DNA of 64,000 nucleotides from the NCBI GenBank assembly GCA_025200525.1, contig CM045761.1, forward strand, positions 140,122,223 through 140,186,222, written 5' to 3'. Below, piece after piece: positions 22,001 through 35,400 of the stretch (position 1 is its first letter; every line of letters begins with the position of its first letter). Position numbers and translations under genes: made by a program. The DNA is from Camellia lanceoleosa (lineage: Eukaryota; Streptophyta; Magnoliopsida; Ericales; Theaceae). The notes beneath the pieces were generated by a model, which was not told the DNA's origin, searched no databases, and saw only the letters and a list, made by a program, of their open reading frames with translations.

Positions 22001-24872
22001 CACATCATTAAATTTAAAAAAATGAGTCTAAATTTTTAACTTGAATACTACTATTAATATATATTTTTTACTAATAATTGTGAACTGTGTGTTTGTACTA
22101 TTTTCTAATCCAATAATACGTTATACCTGGCGTGTTTATTTATTTGTTTATTTGTTTTAATGCAAAAATGTGAGACCTTGACATGGTGAGCAACATAATT
22201 TTTTTTTTTAAAAGTAGTTCACTACAAAAAAAAAAAAAAAAAAAAAAGAAGATTTTAGAGACTAAAATTTAAAAATAAAATTAATTTTTAGGGACCAAAT
22301 AATTTTGTTGCGAAAAGTATCGTTTTTATATTTTTATTAACAAAAATTAGACATTAGTGATGAATTATTATCCTTTTGAGACCATATTTTTTGTCTAAAA
22401 AAATAAACCATTTTGAGACCAAATTATTTTGTCCCTAAAAGTCTATTTATTAGTGACATTTTCAAAATTTTGTCACTAAAAGCTTTGTTTTTTATTTTTC
22501 GGGAAGACCTTTTAATAACTATTCTCATAACGATAGAAATTGGTCTCTTAAATATCTTCTGTAACAAAATTTTCAGACCAAAACATTTGATTTCTGAGAG
22601 TCTTATAGGTTGTAGTGGCTCCTCTATGTTAATACTTCAATTAGACCTATCTGGTTCTATTTTTTGGACATGTAACGAGACTCACTAAGGGGATCTAAAT
22701 TATTTATATTTTATTTTCATTTGCTTAAATCATCTATGAAAAAGACAAATTCTGATTTATGCATACATTATTTTACAATATTTCTTACCCCATCTTCATA
22801 CTGGGAGTAGACTTTCACATCATCACTCAGTGGGTGTTTGGGAAGTAAGTTTTTTTTAAAAAATTTTAGTTGTAAGATATTATTGGAGAAAAAAAATTGT
22901 GTGTTTAGAAAGATAGTTGGATTTTTTTATGGTTGGATGTGATGTTTGTGAGAAAAAAAGTGAAATAATTATGGGGTTTGATGTGATATTTTGTTTGGAT
23001 TTATTTTTTTTGATTTTGTAACCAATTTGTCTTTTAGTGAAAAAAACACAAAAAAAAAATCCAAAAAAAATCCTTCTCAAACACCGCCTTAGTATGGAGC
23101 TTATTTCCATTATTAATATGCAGTAATAAATGTTGTAAAAAAACCGTAGCTCTAATTTTGTAAATGTTATATTTATCAAAGAATCATAATTGTCAAATTA
23201 TACATTTTGCAAAGGATAATTATTCAGTAATTTCGAAGTCTGGACACATGATATTCTATAGTATTATGATTGGTAGAGAATGTGAGTAGGTGGAATATTG
23301 TGTTGGGTGATTGGATATTATGAGGAGATATATTGAATAATAATTAGTTAGAAAGTACAAACACCGAATATTCCGAAAACATATAATAATTTCCCTTTTG
23401 GCAAAGGATGACGCGGACTAGTAAACCAGCCAAGGTAACCTTTAAAATAAAAAGAGTAAAGACACATCAAAAAATACAATGAAACATTATTTTGAGTTTT
23501 GATCTTCCCAAACTTGTTATCTTTATTGAAAGAGATGTGCAAAGCCCCTGATAGTAATAATGGCATCTTTTTTCTTTTCTTTTAATTATTTATTCTTGAT
23601 TCACCCATCAAACCAATCGTCTAATACTTATAAATATATTGTTATGTTTTGAATTATGTAGGTTTGATTTCTGGAATTGGAGTATTGCTTTTAATTATTG
23701 CTTCTTGGTGGCTATACAAAGTACAAGAAAAAAGAAATAACAAGAAGCGAAAAGAAAAATTCTTCAAACGGAACGGTGGGTTACTATTGAAAGAAAAGTT
23801 GTCTTCATCTTCATGTGATGGTAGTGTTGAGAAAACTAAATTGTTCAGTTCAAAAGAGTTAGAGAAGGCCACTGATCATTATAATGAGGACCGTATCCTT
23901 GGGCAAGTAGGCCAAGGTACTGTTTACAAAGGGATGTTGTCAGATGGAAGCATCGTAGCTATTAAAAAGTCCAAGATAGTTGATGAAGGAAATGTTGGAC
24001 AATTTATTAATGAGGTTGTCATTCTTTCACAAATCAACCATAGGAATGTAGTTAAGCTCTTGGGGTGTTGTCTGGAGACAGAAGTTCCCCTTGTAGTTTA
24101 TGAGCTCGTCTCAAATGGAACGCTTTTTGAACATATTCATGATGCAAATGAGGATTTTCCATTACCCTGGGAAATGCGCTTGAGGATTGCCACAGAAATA
24201 GCAGGAGCTCTTTCCTACTTACATTCTGCTGCATCTGTGCCCATCTATCATCGAGATATTAAGTCAACAAACATACTCTTAGATGATAAATATAGGGTAA
24301 AAGTTTCAGACTTCGGATCATCAAGATCAGTTGCAATTGATCAAACACACTTTACAACACAAGTACAAGGCACTTTTGGTTACCTCGACCCAGAATACTT
24401 CCAATCAAGCCAATTTACTGAAAAGAGTGATGTTTATAGCTTCGGAGTTGTTATTGTTGAGCTTTTAACAGGGCAAAAAGCAATCTCTTCTGACAGATCC
24501 CAAGAAAGCAGGAGCTTAGCTACATTTTTTATCCAATCAATGGAGGATAATCATTTGTTTGAGATTCTTGATCAAAAAATTATCAAGGAGGATTGGAGAG
24601 AAGAGATCGTTGCTGTTGCTCACCTTGCAAAAAGATGCCTGAACTTGAATGGGAAAAAGAGGCCTACAATGAAAGATGTAGCAGTTGAATTGGAAGGAAT
24701 TAGAATGTTGAGAGGAAATACTGTGACTCAACAACATTATGAAGTATTTGATTACAATAGAACTGATCTCAACGAGGCTTGGGATGCTACTTCAACCTCA
24801 ACAGGGGCTTGTTTTGACATCACCGCAGCTTCATCATCTGATGTCAAACCACTATTGCTCAATGAACCATGA
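19052..24872 (+). CDS. Wall-associated receptor kinase-like protein (WAK/WAKL), three exons
   Basis: Coding exons are 19052-19973, 20110-20286 and 23662-24872, joined by GT-AG introns in phase 1; predicted length 769 aa. The ATG in CCATGGCT is the first of the open frame and is followed by a hydrophobic signal peptide (about residues 15-40). Next come a Cys-rich GUB_WAK pectin-binding region ([12 protein letters not shown]), a WAK-associated region, an EGF-like repeat and a calcium-binding EGF beginning DIDEC (residues 308-355), one transmembrane helix (about 357-384) with a basic stop-transfer, and a Ser/Thr kinase domain. Kinase residues: ATP-binding Lys468, helix-C Glu484, HRD Asp565 (RD kinase), DFG Asp583 and LDPEYF. 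Known WAKs span the plasma membrane, bind pectin and signal in defence and growth. Oddities: the central Gly of the glycine loop is Val449 (GQVGQG for GQGGQG), and intron 2 (3375 bp) holds three transposon insertions. Confidence 0.95.
21090..21861 (+). mobile_element. Solo LTR (772 bp) in kinase intron 2, same family as the left-edge LTR
   Basis: It begins TGTGGGG, ends CACTCACACA, and is flanked by a perfect 5-bp target duplication tacat (21085-21089 and 21862-21866). The ends match 3018-3590 while the middle differs, so the two are subfamilies. Two CACGTG-containing motifs lie inverted at 21115-21124 and 21152-21160, and a TATATATGG promoter-like box lies near 21551. The orientation is the same as the host gene. 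Confidence 0.95.
22220..22617. mobile_element. Small non-autonomous CACTA element (398 bp) in kinase intron 2
   Basis: Starts CACTACAAAAA and ends TTGTAGTG, an 8-bp perfect terminal inverted repeat of CACTA type. The interior has subterminal-like motifs (GGGACCAAATAATTTTG, TTTGAGACCAAATTATTTTG, TTAGTGACATTTTC with its complement). Flanking triplets are gtt and gct, an imperfect 3-bp target duplication. It has no coding capacity and would depend on a transposase supplied in trans. Confidence 0.75.
22831..23089. mobile_element. MITE with GGGTGTTTGGGAAG termini in kinase intron 2
   Basis: The left end GGGTGTTTGGGAAG (22832-22845) and the right end CTTCTCAAACACC (about 23073-23085) are imperfect inverted repeats around a ~230 bp AT-rich noncoding core. 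This GTGTTTGGGAA type of terminus is common in plant MITEs. The superfamily (PIF/Harbinger or hAT) cannot be settled because the flanking duplication is unclear. Confidence 0.6.
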
Positions 24873-25384
24873 GATATACATTGTTCCCCCATGGTAGATA
24901 TTTCATTAGAGAAGGAGACTACCTTAGCTTCCTTTCTATATATAGCTTTATCCTTCAAATGTTTCTTGAAATAATTCTAGGACTAGGATGATTCCTTTGA
25001 TAGTTCAAAGGTGGGAAAATCATGTAAAATTAAATTATTTATGTCAGTAGCATTGAATAATTTATGCTGTAGAATTGAATAACGGATATGCAAAAATAGG
25101 TACTGGTGATTTTCAAATTGATAAGAGAGAGTCGTTATTATCATGTAATTTTAATGAATCTCATTTTAAATTTCAAAGCTTTTACTGTTGCATTATTATA
25201 AATAAAAAAAATATATATTTTTTTGTTTGTATAGTATTTTTCTTTATTTAATATTTGATGTAACTCGCTCATAATTATTTATACAATTGATTGTAGGTAA
25301 ATTTCATTAATATTTATTTATTGTGAATATGTCACATTAAATAATAAATAAAATACTATATATCTATCTATATCTATCTATCTA

Positions 25385-25419
<35 letters not shown>

Positions 25420-25507
25420 ACTATATATATAACCAAATGTAGTTGTTTTGTCAAAAGCCTCCAAATATTTATTCCTAAATTCTCATAATTTTAAAACACT
25501 CTCTTTC
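24873..25507. other. 3' flank of the kinase gene; TATC microsatellite at 25357-25417
   Basis: This is the probable 3' UTR and downstream DNA of the kinase gene. No second gene is seen. A TATC tetranucleotide repeat with interruptions occupies roughly 25357-25417. Bases 25441-25507 are the left part of a duplicated ~230 bp block that is completed on the far side of the CACTA element. Confidence 0.6.
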
Positions 25508-25665
25508 CACTACAGGAAAAAGGGGATTTGGTGGCGTTTTTTTAACGACGTTTTTGTAAACGTCATTGTTTTTATTATTTAACGGCGTTTTATAAAACGC
25601 CGCGTATTCTGTTAAACAAAACGATGCCGTTTTATAATGGGAGGCGTTTAAAAACGCCTCCGAAT
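25508..25665 (+). repeat. Left subterminal repeat array of CACTA element 1
   Basis: Palindromic units of the type GGCGTTT..AAACGCC recur, for example at 25582-25604 and 25641-25661, plus ACGACGTTT variants. In En/Spm such subterminal repeats are binding sites for TNPA. That these bind the protein encoded at 32493-36981 is inferred. Confidence 0.85.
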
Positions 25666-25735
25666 GCGGTAGCCACACGCGCCACTTTTTTTTTCTTTTT
25701 TTTGAACAAAAACACGCGCCTCTCAACACTTATAT

Positions 25736-25936
25736 TGAGCCTTTCTCTCTCTCTCTCTCAACCCTTATTTTGAAGCAGAGCCTCTCTCTCTCTCTCTCTC
25801 AATCTTCTCTCTCTCTGATCGATTCAGAGCGAAGCTCCATCGAAGATCAGATCGATTCAGAGCGAAGCTCCATCGAAGATCCAGAGCGAAGCTCCATCGA
25901 AGATCAGATCGATTCAGAGCGAAGCTCCATCGACGC
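25736..25936 (+). repeat. CT tract and 30-55 bp tandem minisatellite
   Basis: CT runs (25744-25760, 25784-25815) are followed by four copies of a unit containing CAGAGCGAAGCTCCATCGA, two of them preceded by GATCAGATCGATT. The open frame over it is repetitive Ser/Glu-rich sequence with no family resemblance. Its location just inside the left end suggests promoter or 5' untranslated sequence of the transposase transcript, which is inference. Confidence 0.6.
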
Positions 25937-27743
25937 GATTTCAAAGCTCCATACCTGCAATTTCAAAGATTCAGATCTGAACTACAATCGGTACTCTCTC
26001 TCTCTCTCTGTCTCGCTCTATTTGTCGGAGTTAAGGTAGAGGTTAGGCACTAGTTATTTCCTTACTTTTTTTAGTCAATTCTATTTTGATGATATAGTAC
26101 TACCAAATACATGAATAGCAATGTGAAATGATACCAGTAGCAATGTCAAATAATGGAGAATGAGATATTAATTATATTTTTCTATTAGTCAATTCAATTT
26201 GGATGATATTACTCTCTGTTGGCAAATTTCCAGCTCACATTCTTTTGCATATGTTTAATGCTATAGATCATATATATGAATCCCTTTTGTTTGTGATTGG
26301 AATCATCTGTCAAACATTGATCGCATCATCTGACTTCAATGATATGAGATTCAAAGCTTTCTAATTAATATTTAAGATTGTCTAGCTCTCTGATTAATAT
26401 TTTTCACTTACTCAAACAGAGCATAAGTATTCAGTTTGGTAACTTCTTTGAATCTGCATTGAAATAAGTGGATGAAACATATACTCACAATTTTCTAACT
26501 GCTATGATCACCCACAATTTTCTTCTGTTCCCTGAATTCGTAAGAATAGAATTATGATGAGTCTATCTGTGTGTTTTTAAGATCTAAATAAGGAAGGAAA
26601 AAAAAAAGGGAAAAAAAAAGGAAAAAAAGAGAGTACCCTATTACATATACTCATTACCTCCAGCAGATGAAAGCTCGTATGTTAAGCTTCAGATGGAAAC
26701 CTTGATTAGCAAGGTGTTCCCATCTCGAGATTTGTAAGTTCAACAAATCTCCTTCCAATATAGAACACTACGGCATTATACGCATAGGTCAGGCAGAACA
26801 ATTCACGGCAACTGATTCACACTGGTGACTTTAAAAGTTAATACCTGTTTAGCTTTTAAAAGTTAATATCTTTGTCTTCCTCCCTGCGTCTGCGACCCGT
26901 TATGCATAAGTATTGTTTCATTGGAGAAGTCGTTATGCACAAAATAAAGACATGTGGATATAAATAAATAACATATTCTAGACACAAAAAACCCAGAAAA
27001 TTAGGCTGCAACGGATGGACATAAATGTCAACAACCAATATTTGAACATCTTCCGATACATAGAAATATATACTGAAAAACAGGTATGAAAGCCAACACC
27101 ATTTTGGATAATGCAATCTGAAATACAAAACCCTGAACTTCTAGGACTGTAATGAGACACAACGACCAAGAATCCATAAAGAGGGACGCAGACAGATAAT
27201 TTTAGAATTTTTATGTGTAGGCTAGACATTTAGATCAAGACAGCCTAAAAAGAAATTCACTCCATCCTTTACATGAATGAGTGACAATACCCAATAAGAA
27301 CTTACTAGAAGACATTCTACTCCCCTAGGATAAGGTAGAAGCAAGTCTCATGCACCATGGATGGTTACACAAAGGCACTAACATATGTATAGTCATAAGC
27401 AAACAGAGATGTACAAGAAACTACAATTCCCAGTGCACTCCAACCATTTAAACCAGCTATATTCCTCTTAGAAAACAGTATTAAATATAATCAACTTACA
27501 AAGAGGATAAATGAATATAACAGTATTAAATATAACAGTATCAACTTTTTTGAACTGCTTTGCAAGTTTCTAAACAAGTATTAAATATCGTAGCACTGTT
27601 CTTAAGAGAGTAGGTAAAGTAGCTCACATGAGTGTACCTGGCTGACTTTAAAAGTTAGGAACAGATAAATTAATCAGAGAGCTAGACAATCTTCTCACAT
27701 GAGGCTTATATTTTTGTGATTCTAGTTATTAACGTGGATAACT

Positions 27744-27846
27744 ATGATTGTGATTGTGATTGTGATTGTGATTGTGATTCCTCAACTAATATGATTGTGA
27801 TTGTGAATGTGATTCCTGATTTGGTGGTTGCTCTTTGGTGTTTTCT

Positions 27847-27877
<31 letters not shown>

Positions 27878-27878
27878 T
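27744..27878 (+). repeat. Simple repeats: (TGTGAT)n and (ATC)n
   Basis: A hexanucleotide TGTGAT repeat (27744-27780, with a short second patch to 27810) and a trinucleotide CAT/ATC run (27849-27878) lie in the noncoding part of CACTA element 1 upstream of the transposase gene. Confidence 0.9.
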
Positions 27879-28630
27879 AGAAGTATTCGAGCTTTGGTAC
27901 ACTTATTGGTTTGGGTAGTGGGTTTGAACTTCCCACATTCATGAGTTCCTGCCAAAATTATTCCATTATTGATTGATTTGAGAGAGCAATGTATTTCTTG
28001 AATCTATCATAATCTATCAAGAGCATTGTAGAAACTTTTGGTTTCTTCATTAATATGCTTCATACTAGATATGCTTCTAGTATGCTTGATAGTACTAATT
28101 TAGATTGCATCACCGGGAAGCAATCATTAATAGTGCATGCATGCATAAATAGCCTTAGACCCGTCCAAGAATCTTCATTAGAGATACCTAGTCATCTTTG
28201 ATGAAGCTCTTCTTGGATTGTCCAGTTGATTAGCTTCAGAGCACAAGTCTCAGATTGTAATTAGTAGTTCTATCGCTTATAGTCCATCTCGTAGAGATTT
28301 CGTAGCAACTCCTTGTGTTCTCCGAGTGCATACTAGACAAAGTGTAACAAAGACACTTAGTCTATGTCGGTATTTGGAGAACCATGGGGAGATCTTGCCG
28401 AAATTTCGTTAGAGATGAACATAGGTATGAGTCGCTTTACAATATAGACCATGCATTCCTGAATGGGAAAGTAGGATGAACCAACATATTAGAGACCAGT
28501 TAGAGGTGAATGATGTCATATTGCATGCATTATAAGGTATTTAATTGAGGTTAAGATTAATTAAAATGGAACGGTAATTTTGAACTTTGTTGATTTGGCA
28601 AAGGACATTTGTAGTGTAAGAGAGAATCAG

Positions 28631-31600
28631 ATGGATAAAAGTTGGATAAATCAACATAGGTTGCACCCGGAATACATACAAGGGGTTAAGGAATTTATTA
28701 AATTTGCATGCGAAAATAAGCCGTTGTTGAATGAAGTCACATGCCCATGTAAACGGTGTCGTAATGTCAAATTGGTGGAGAAAGGCCTATTAGGGGAACA
28801 TTTAATGATCAACGGGTTTCTTCCAAGTTACACTAGTTGGATTTTTCATGGGGAGAATTTGTCATCGCCTGTGCCACACAATGTGAATGCCGGGCAAACT
28901 GATTCGAACGATGGTGATGAAACTTATGAAATGCTATACGAAGGATTTGGACTTCCTCCACCGAGCTTTATTCACGAGACAGCAAGTTCTGGTATTAAAC
29001 AAGGTCCAGATGAGAAAACCAAAAAATTCTTCAATTTATTGAAAGAGGCCGAAAGAGAGTTGTATCCTGAGTGTCAGAAGTTTTCAACGCTCTCATTTAT
29101 TGTTCGGTTATTGCACATCAAGTGCCTTAGTGGATGGAGTGACAAGTCTTTCACGATGTTGCTCGAGCTTTTGAAGGATTCGTTCCCAAAGGGTGAAACT
29201 TTGCCAAAGTCATTTTATGCAACTAGGAAACTCCTCAGGGACTTGGGCCTCGATTATCATAAGGTACATGCATGCCCAAGGGATTGTTCACTATATTAGA
29301 AGGAAATGACCAAGATGGATGATTGCATAGTGTGTCATATGCCTAGATACAAAGCTTTGAGGGGAGGAGAATGATGTTAAGAAGAAGCAACAAAGAATTC
29401 CACGAAGATTGTTAGATACTTTCCATTGATTCCAAGGCTTCAAAGATTGTTCATGTCATCCAAAACATCTTCTTTAATGAGATGGCATGCAGAGGGCCGA
29501 ATTGATGACGCCAAAATGAGACATCCTGCTGACTCTCCAGTCTGGAAAAATTTTGATAATTTGTATCCCAAGTTTGCGAGTGAGCCTCGCAATGTCAGAC
29601 TGGGTTTAGCAGCAGATGGATTCAATCCATTCAAGGCAATGAATGTCTTTCATAGCAGTTGGCCAGTTATTATGATGCCATACAATTTGCCACCATGGTT
29701 GTGCATGAAGCAGCCTCATATGATGATGACATTGCTCATCGATGGTCCTTCTTCACCTGGAAATAACATTGACGTCTACTTGCGCCTTGTAGTGGATGAA
29801 TTGAAAGAATTGTGGGAAAACGGTGTTGGCACGTATGATGCGGATACTAATCAGATGTTCCGAATGCATGCTGTGTTATTGTGGACTATAAATGATTTTC
29901 CTGCCTATGCAATTTTGTCTGGATGGAGCACGAAAGGCGCTTTAGCTTGTCCTTGTTGTAACACACATACTCGTTCTCGATATTTGAAGAATGGAAGGAA
30001 ATTATGTTACATGGGTCATCGTCGCTGGTTGAATGAGGGTCACAAATTTCGGAAAGCTAGTGCGTTTTTTGATGGCACTCGTGAATTTGAACCATGTCCA
30101 ACTCGATTATCAGGGGCTAATGTGCTACAACAATTAGGCCCTAAGTTCAAATTGAATTCTAAGCATCAACAATCTAGCAAACGGAATAGAAAGGGGAAAG
30201 AAAAGGAGGAAAATGAGGACTCGGGTCATAATTGGAAGAAGAAGAGTATTTTCTTTGAGCTGTCATATTGGGAGCATAATTTGATTCGCCACAATCTTGA
30301 TGTGATGCACATTGAAAAGAACGTGTGTGATAATGTATTGTGGACGATATTAAATGTTGATGGGAAAGGAAAGGACAATTTAAATACTCGTCGAGATTTG
30401 CAAGATATGGGAATTCGGAAGGCACTACATCCTCAGAAAAGGGTTGGAAACAAGTATTATTTGCCTCCTGCATGTTTTGCCATGAACAATAGAGAGAAAA
30501 GTCTATTCTGCACACTTCTAAAGAATATCAAAGTTCCAGATGGTTACGCATCTAATATCTCTCGTCGGGTTACCCTCAAGCAGCGTAGCATATCTGGACT
30601 CAAAAGTCATGATAACCATATACTCATGCAACAAATACTTCCAATAGCAGTGAGAAATTTGTTACCGAAGAAAGTGGTTGAACCATTAATTGAGTTAAGC
30701 AATTTCTTCAGGCAGTTGTGCTTCAAAACCCTAGAGGTGGATGGTCTAAATCGTCTTCAGTCCCAAATTGCTCTTACACTTTGCCATCTTGAGAGAATTT
30801 TTCCTCCATCATTTTTCGATATAATGGAGCACTTACCCATTCACCTAGCAGAGGAAGCAAAGATTGCTGGTCCGGTGCAATATCGATGGATGTACTTTGT
30901 AGAAAGGTGTGTAATTCTACTCCAATGTCCATTTTGTATATATTTGCTTGTTAATACTTGGAAGTCATGTGTGCATCTTTTTGTTTATAGGTACCTTATG
31001 ACGCTTAAATCATACATGCGTAATCGAAGTCATCCTGAAGGTTCAATTGCACAGGGATACTTAGTCGAAGAATGTATGACATTTTGCTCAAGGTACTTGC
31101 ATGATGTTGAGTCGAAATTGCATCGACCGTTAAGGAATTGTGATGTTAGCGACAATCCTGAGATATTAATGGGGCAGGCTTTAGGAAAAGGAAAAGGGTT
31201 TGTGCTTGATAACACAACATGGGTACAGGCTCATCGGTATGTGTTATTTAACATCGCCGCGGTTGTCCCATATCGAGAGTAAGATAGATGCAACCTTTGT
31301 CTCATTGTGAATGTATTTATACCAACTATAATTATCTTGCATTTTACAAGAAGTTTAATTGTGTAGGGAACATCGTGAATTTATTAAGCGGTCACATCGT
31401 CGTCTCAGAGATTATGATGTGGATCGTCGTCACAATGACGAGTTTCCCAAATGGTTCAATTCTCATGTAAGTGCATGTCAAGCACAACAAGTCTTTCTAT
31501 ATTTTTGAAGTTGTTAATTGATGTTTAATATTGATAACTTTTTTTTAAAAATAGGTTGCGAGTCGTTAATCATCGAAAATGTAGCGTTGTCAGATGAGAT

Positions 31601-32282
31601 TAAAATTTTGGCTTTGGGACCCAGTCAAAAGGCCACCAGATTTAATGGGTATATAATTAATGGTACTAGGTATCATACTAGGAGTCGTGAGTTGAGAAGA
31701 AAAACTCAGAATAGTGGGGTTATGGTGAAGGCAAAGACTTCTAGCTATGCAAGTACGAAAGACATTAATCCAGTGGAAGGTGATGTAGCGTACTATGGAT
31801 ATGTGACAGATATTATTGAATTGTATTACTCACATGACCATAGATACATGTTATTCATGTGCAATTGGATTGATAACAATAAGGGACTCAAGAAGGATGA
31901 TTTTGGTTTTACACTTGTTAATTTCAATCACTTGTTATATGCGAAGAAACAGGACAGTGATGAGCCATTCATCCTAGCATCTCAAGCACAACAAGTCTTT
32001 TATGTTAATGATTCTGTTGATGAAGATTGGAATGTTGTATTCAAGATGAAACCTAGAGACTTGTATGAGGTATGTGGAGAACAACCAACTATTGATGAAG
32101 GACTACATCACAACGAAGTGGAAGGATTTGGTGATCAAGAGTTAGATGTAGCTTCCTTCACTGGTGAGGAGGACATGGATTGGGTTAGGCAAGGTATTGA
32201 TGGAACAACTGTTAATGAAACTGTTGGACCTCTTGAAGCATCGACAGAGGCACCATTTGAAGATGACGAAGAAATGATATGA
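28631..32282 (+). pseudogene. TNP2-like CACTA transposase gene, disabled
   Basis: Start at ATG 28631 (MDKSWINQHRL), the usual TNP2 N-terminus. Inferred exons: 28631-30906, 30991-31278, 31367-31470 and 31555-32282. Domains: transposase-associated domain (CPCKRCRN), Transposase_21 core with GLAADGFNPF, IDGPSSPGNNIDVYL and DVMHIEKNVCDNVL acidic motifs, DUF4218 (AVRNLLPKKV to HPEGSIAQGYLVEECMTFCS), and DUF4216 (YYGYVTDIIELYY, FILASQAQQVFYV). The protein would cut and join element ends in the nucleus. Lesions: TAG at 29297-29299 where the family has Trp, and two compensating frameshifts near 29360 and 29402 with TGA/TAA between them. Intron 30907-30990 is a multiple of three without stops, so it reads through. 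The third intron uses a weak donor (GTGCAT). Expected size without lesions is about 1130 aa. Confidence 0.9.
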
Positions 32283-32492
32283 TATTGTAATTGGTTGCAT
32301 ATTCACTTTTACATTTGTGTTTTCTGTACGGATATTCATGTTAATAAAATCTTTGCTTTTATACCTTTGTAGTTTTCTTTAAATGGCCATTTTTACCTTT
32401 CATGTACTCTTATTTTGTTTTGAATGCAGTAGATATTTATAGATTATCATGTCCTTACTCTTATGTTTGTAGTTTTTTTATAGATATTATCT

Positions 32493-35400
32493 ATGAGTTC
32501 TAGCTTCGAGCATTCTTCTAGTGAAAGTGAGCAATCAAGCTCTAGTAGTTCTAGTTCAGATGAGACTCAGACCACACTCAAGATGAAAGTCATACCCGAT
32601 CCACCGGCATCATGGCATCCACCAGGCAGTCTTCCTACCACATCACGTAGCGGTAGTACATCACATGGCTCTGTTTCAGCTGGTATGTATCAACTTTGCT
32701 TGATATGTTCTTATGGTGTAAATAAAAGGTGTGCTATAGCTCAATGATACTTTTTAATAGTTTAAAGAGTTTTCATGTAAATAACTCTCACTATTTTAAC
32801 AACCTATAGAGGGGACTGGGTAGAGACCACTAGTTGATTGCTAATAATACTATTTATTTTTTTGCTTCCATGCAAATACTTGTGTTAGACTAGTAGTGAA
32901 AGGATTTTTCTTATGTTATTGTGCATCTTTCTAAAGTCATTTGAACCTCGTTATTTGGTGTAAAAGTAGTTCTAATATCTCATATGTATCACATAGGGGG
33001 GCATTACAAACATCTTTACAGTATCTGTGTCATATCAAATATTTTTCATTGTGAGTGGCGAGGTCAACATGGTGGTCTTCATACTATTCTATATCATAAT
33101 TGGACATAATATTATTTGATTTTGCAAGTGCAAATGCAGATTGTTGAGAATTTGTAATAATATTCTGTACTATATATTGTTTTTAATGGTCTTCTCTGTG
33201 TTATTACTTTTTGGGATACTGATTATTACTCTTTGAAAGTGAAGCCAAAACATTACAAAGTGCTTTTGAAAATTTGGGTATGAAATAAACATCTGAGGTA
33301 TGATTGTACTACTATTTTCTGAAAGTGATTTATGAAAATGAGATGCAACCAAGTGAGATAATGAATAAATTTGATTACTTGTATGTTTGATTAGTTTGTA
33401 TGATTGTACTACTGTTTTCATGTTGATGAGATGAAGCATACTGAGATAATGAATTACTTGTATGTTTGATTAGTTTGTATGGTCCTCGTTCACACTAAAC
33501 GTTTAAATAAATTGTGTTTATTAGTGCATGTAAGGTGGCATCAATTTATTTTGGTCACTTATTTTAATGTTTTGTCGTGTTTTGTTGCTAATATAATTTC
33601 TGAAGGGTATTCTAGTTTTACCCAAATTTACTTTTGATTACTTTTTTGCTGAAAGTTGGTTTGGGGATCGATTCTGGTTGTCTTCTAATATTCGGTATAA
33701 TTGGATTATCGGCATTGACCGAGGAGAGAAGGAACTATTTGGAGGTGGGAATTCGTGATGCATCCTTCTATTTAACTTATATCCAATCTGACCTCTTGAG
33801 GAAGGACACATTTAAAATTACTTTTGGCATGTATATAAAAGTATCTCCTTAAGCATATTCAAAGGAATCACTTGTCTTCATTGAAACAAATCAATTTGCT
33901 TCCCTTAAAGATAGGGTTTGGAGATTATACCAACTACAAAACCATACGGAAAGGAAAATAAAGGCTGAGGAATCATCCATCTTGGGTAGTGGTATGCAAG
34001 GGGACCAAAAGATTGTTTATTCTTTGATATTTCATTTAATTTAATTTAATTTAAAATTTTGATTGCTGAGTTTGGTGAGGTTAATAGTGCCGGCATCATA
34101 CATGAGGACAATGGGTAGAGCTTCAACCTTGTGACTTTACAATGATTGATTTCCTCAAAACAAGCTTAATGGAGGGGAGGGTGGGGTAAATAAAACACCT
34201 ATGATGTTAAATTGGTTGCGTAATTGTTTAGTAACTTGTCAGTAAGCTAATATATGATCATTTTTAATGAATGTACAGTATATAATAGTAACTTGAGTTG
34301 GTATGCATTAAACTTGAGCTTCTAAATTTTTTAACTCGCCCGTCGGACAACTTGTAGTCAATATGGGAGAGGAGAACAGATTGTATAAGAACTTTTGTAT
34401 TCCAGAAAAAAGCTGTCAGAAAACACTTTGGCAGTTCATGGTAGATGGTGGGCACATCTTAATCTGTTTTTATTTTCTTTGCACACACTTTGTTTGTGTT
34501 TTATTTATTTATTTTAATAGTTAGTGGGATTCACTGTCTGATGTGAATTTTTATGAATGATATTTTTGGGATGGTAGAATTACTCCAAATTGTTTTCGGA
34601 AAAAAAGAAAAAGAAAAAGAAAAAATGAGAGGTATGTGGGCAATCTTCTTCTTATTCTTATTCTTCTAGTCAGGAACTGGCAATGTCTAGTGATTGAAGC
34701 GTGTCATTGAAAACAAAACATGCATTTTGGCATGTTGTCCCTCCCTTTGAAGGCCTTTTTTACTTGAATGTTGGAGATGAGGAGGAATTAATTCAGATTC
34801 CCCATCAAGAAGAATATTCACTAGGAACAATGGCATTTCTCTTTGTGACGAGACTGACTTATTGATGAAGATTATATGATAAACAAAATGCAGTAGATAA
34901 TGTGATCTCACCCATTACATAAAACATGAGGTCTTTTATTAAAATTCGCGTCCATTGGTTACTTCATTGTGCTGTTATAGTGGGTGTTTGGACCAAATAC
35001 TCCCAATTTCACAACCTAACATTTTATTTTTAACCTAATTATATATGTATATATATTTGGAAAAATAAATAAAATGTTTTGTAGGTCCTAGCTCAAGTCA
35101 AGCCACACAAAAGCAGACAAGGGGTCCCACATATGTGCATGGTCAATGGGGTACTAGTGAAGATGGCATTTTAAAAGTTGTTCCAAATGAGTTGAATCAA
35201 GTAGTTGAAGGACACACATCCCTTGCTTCACATTTGGGCGTTTTGGCACGAGATGGGAGTCTTGCACCACTCACTTTTAGGACTTGGCATTATGTTCCAA
35301 AACAAAACAAAGATAACATATGGAGGGAGATAAAGGTATATATGGATATTTAATATGAAATAAGTTACAATTGTATTCCATATGAAATGCATATTACAAG

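Noticed and set aside
28580..28630. Upstream extension of the TNP2-like frame beginning with TTG
   Set aside because: The family N-terminus begins at the ATG at 28631, and the upstream codons lack an ATG.
30907..30990. Reading this segment as coding in the transposase
   Set aside because: Open by chance (84 bp, multiple of three), but it has GT and AG borders and breaks a conserved block (FVER-YLMTLKS).
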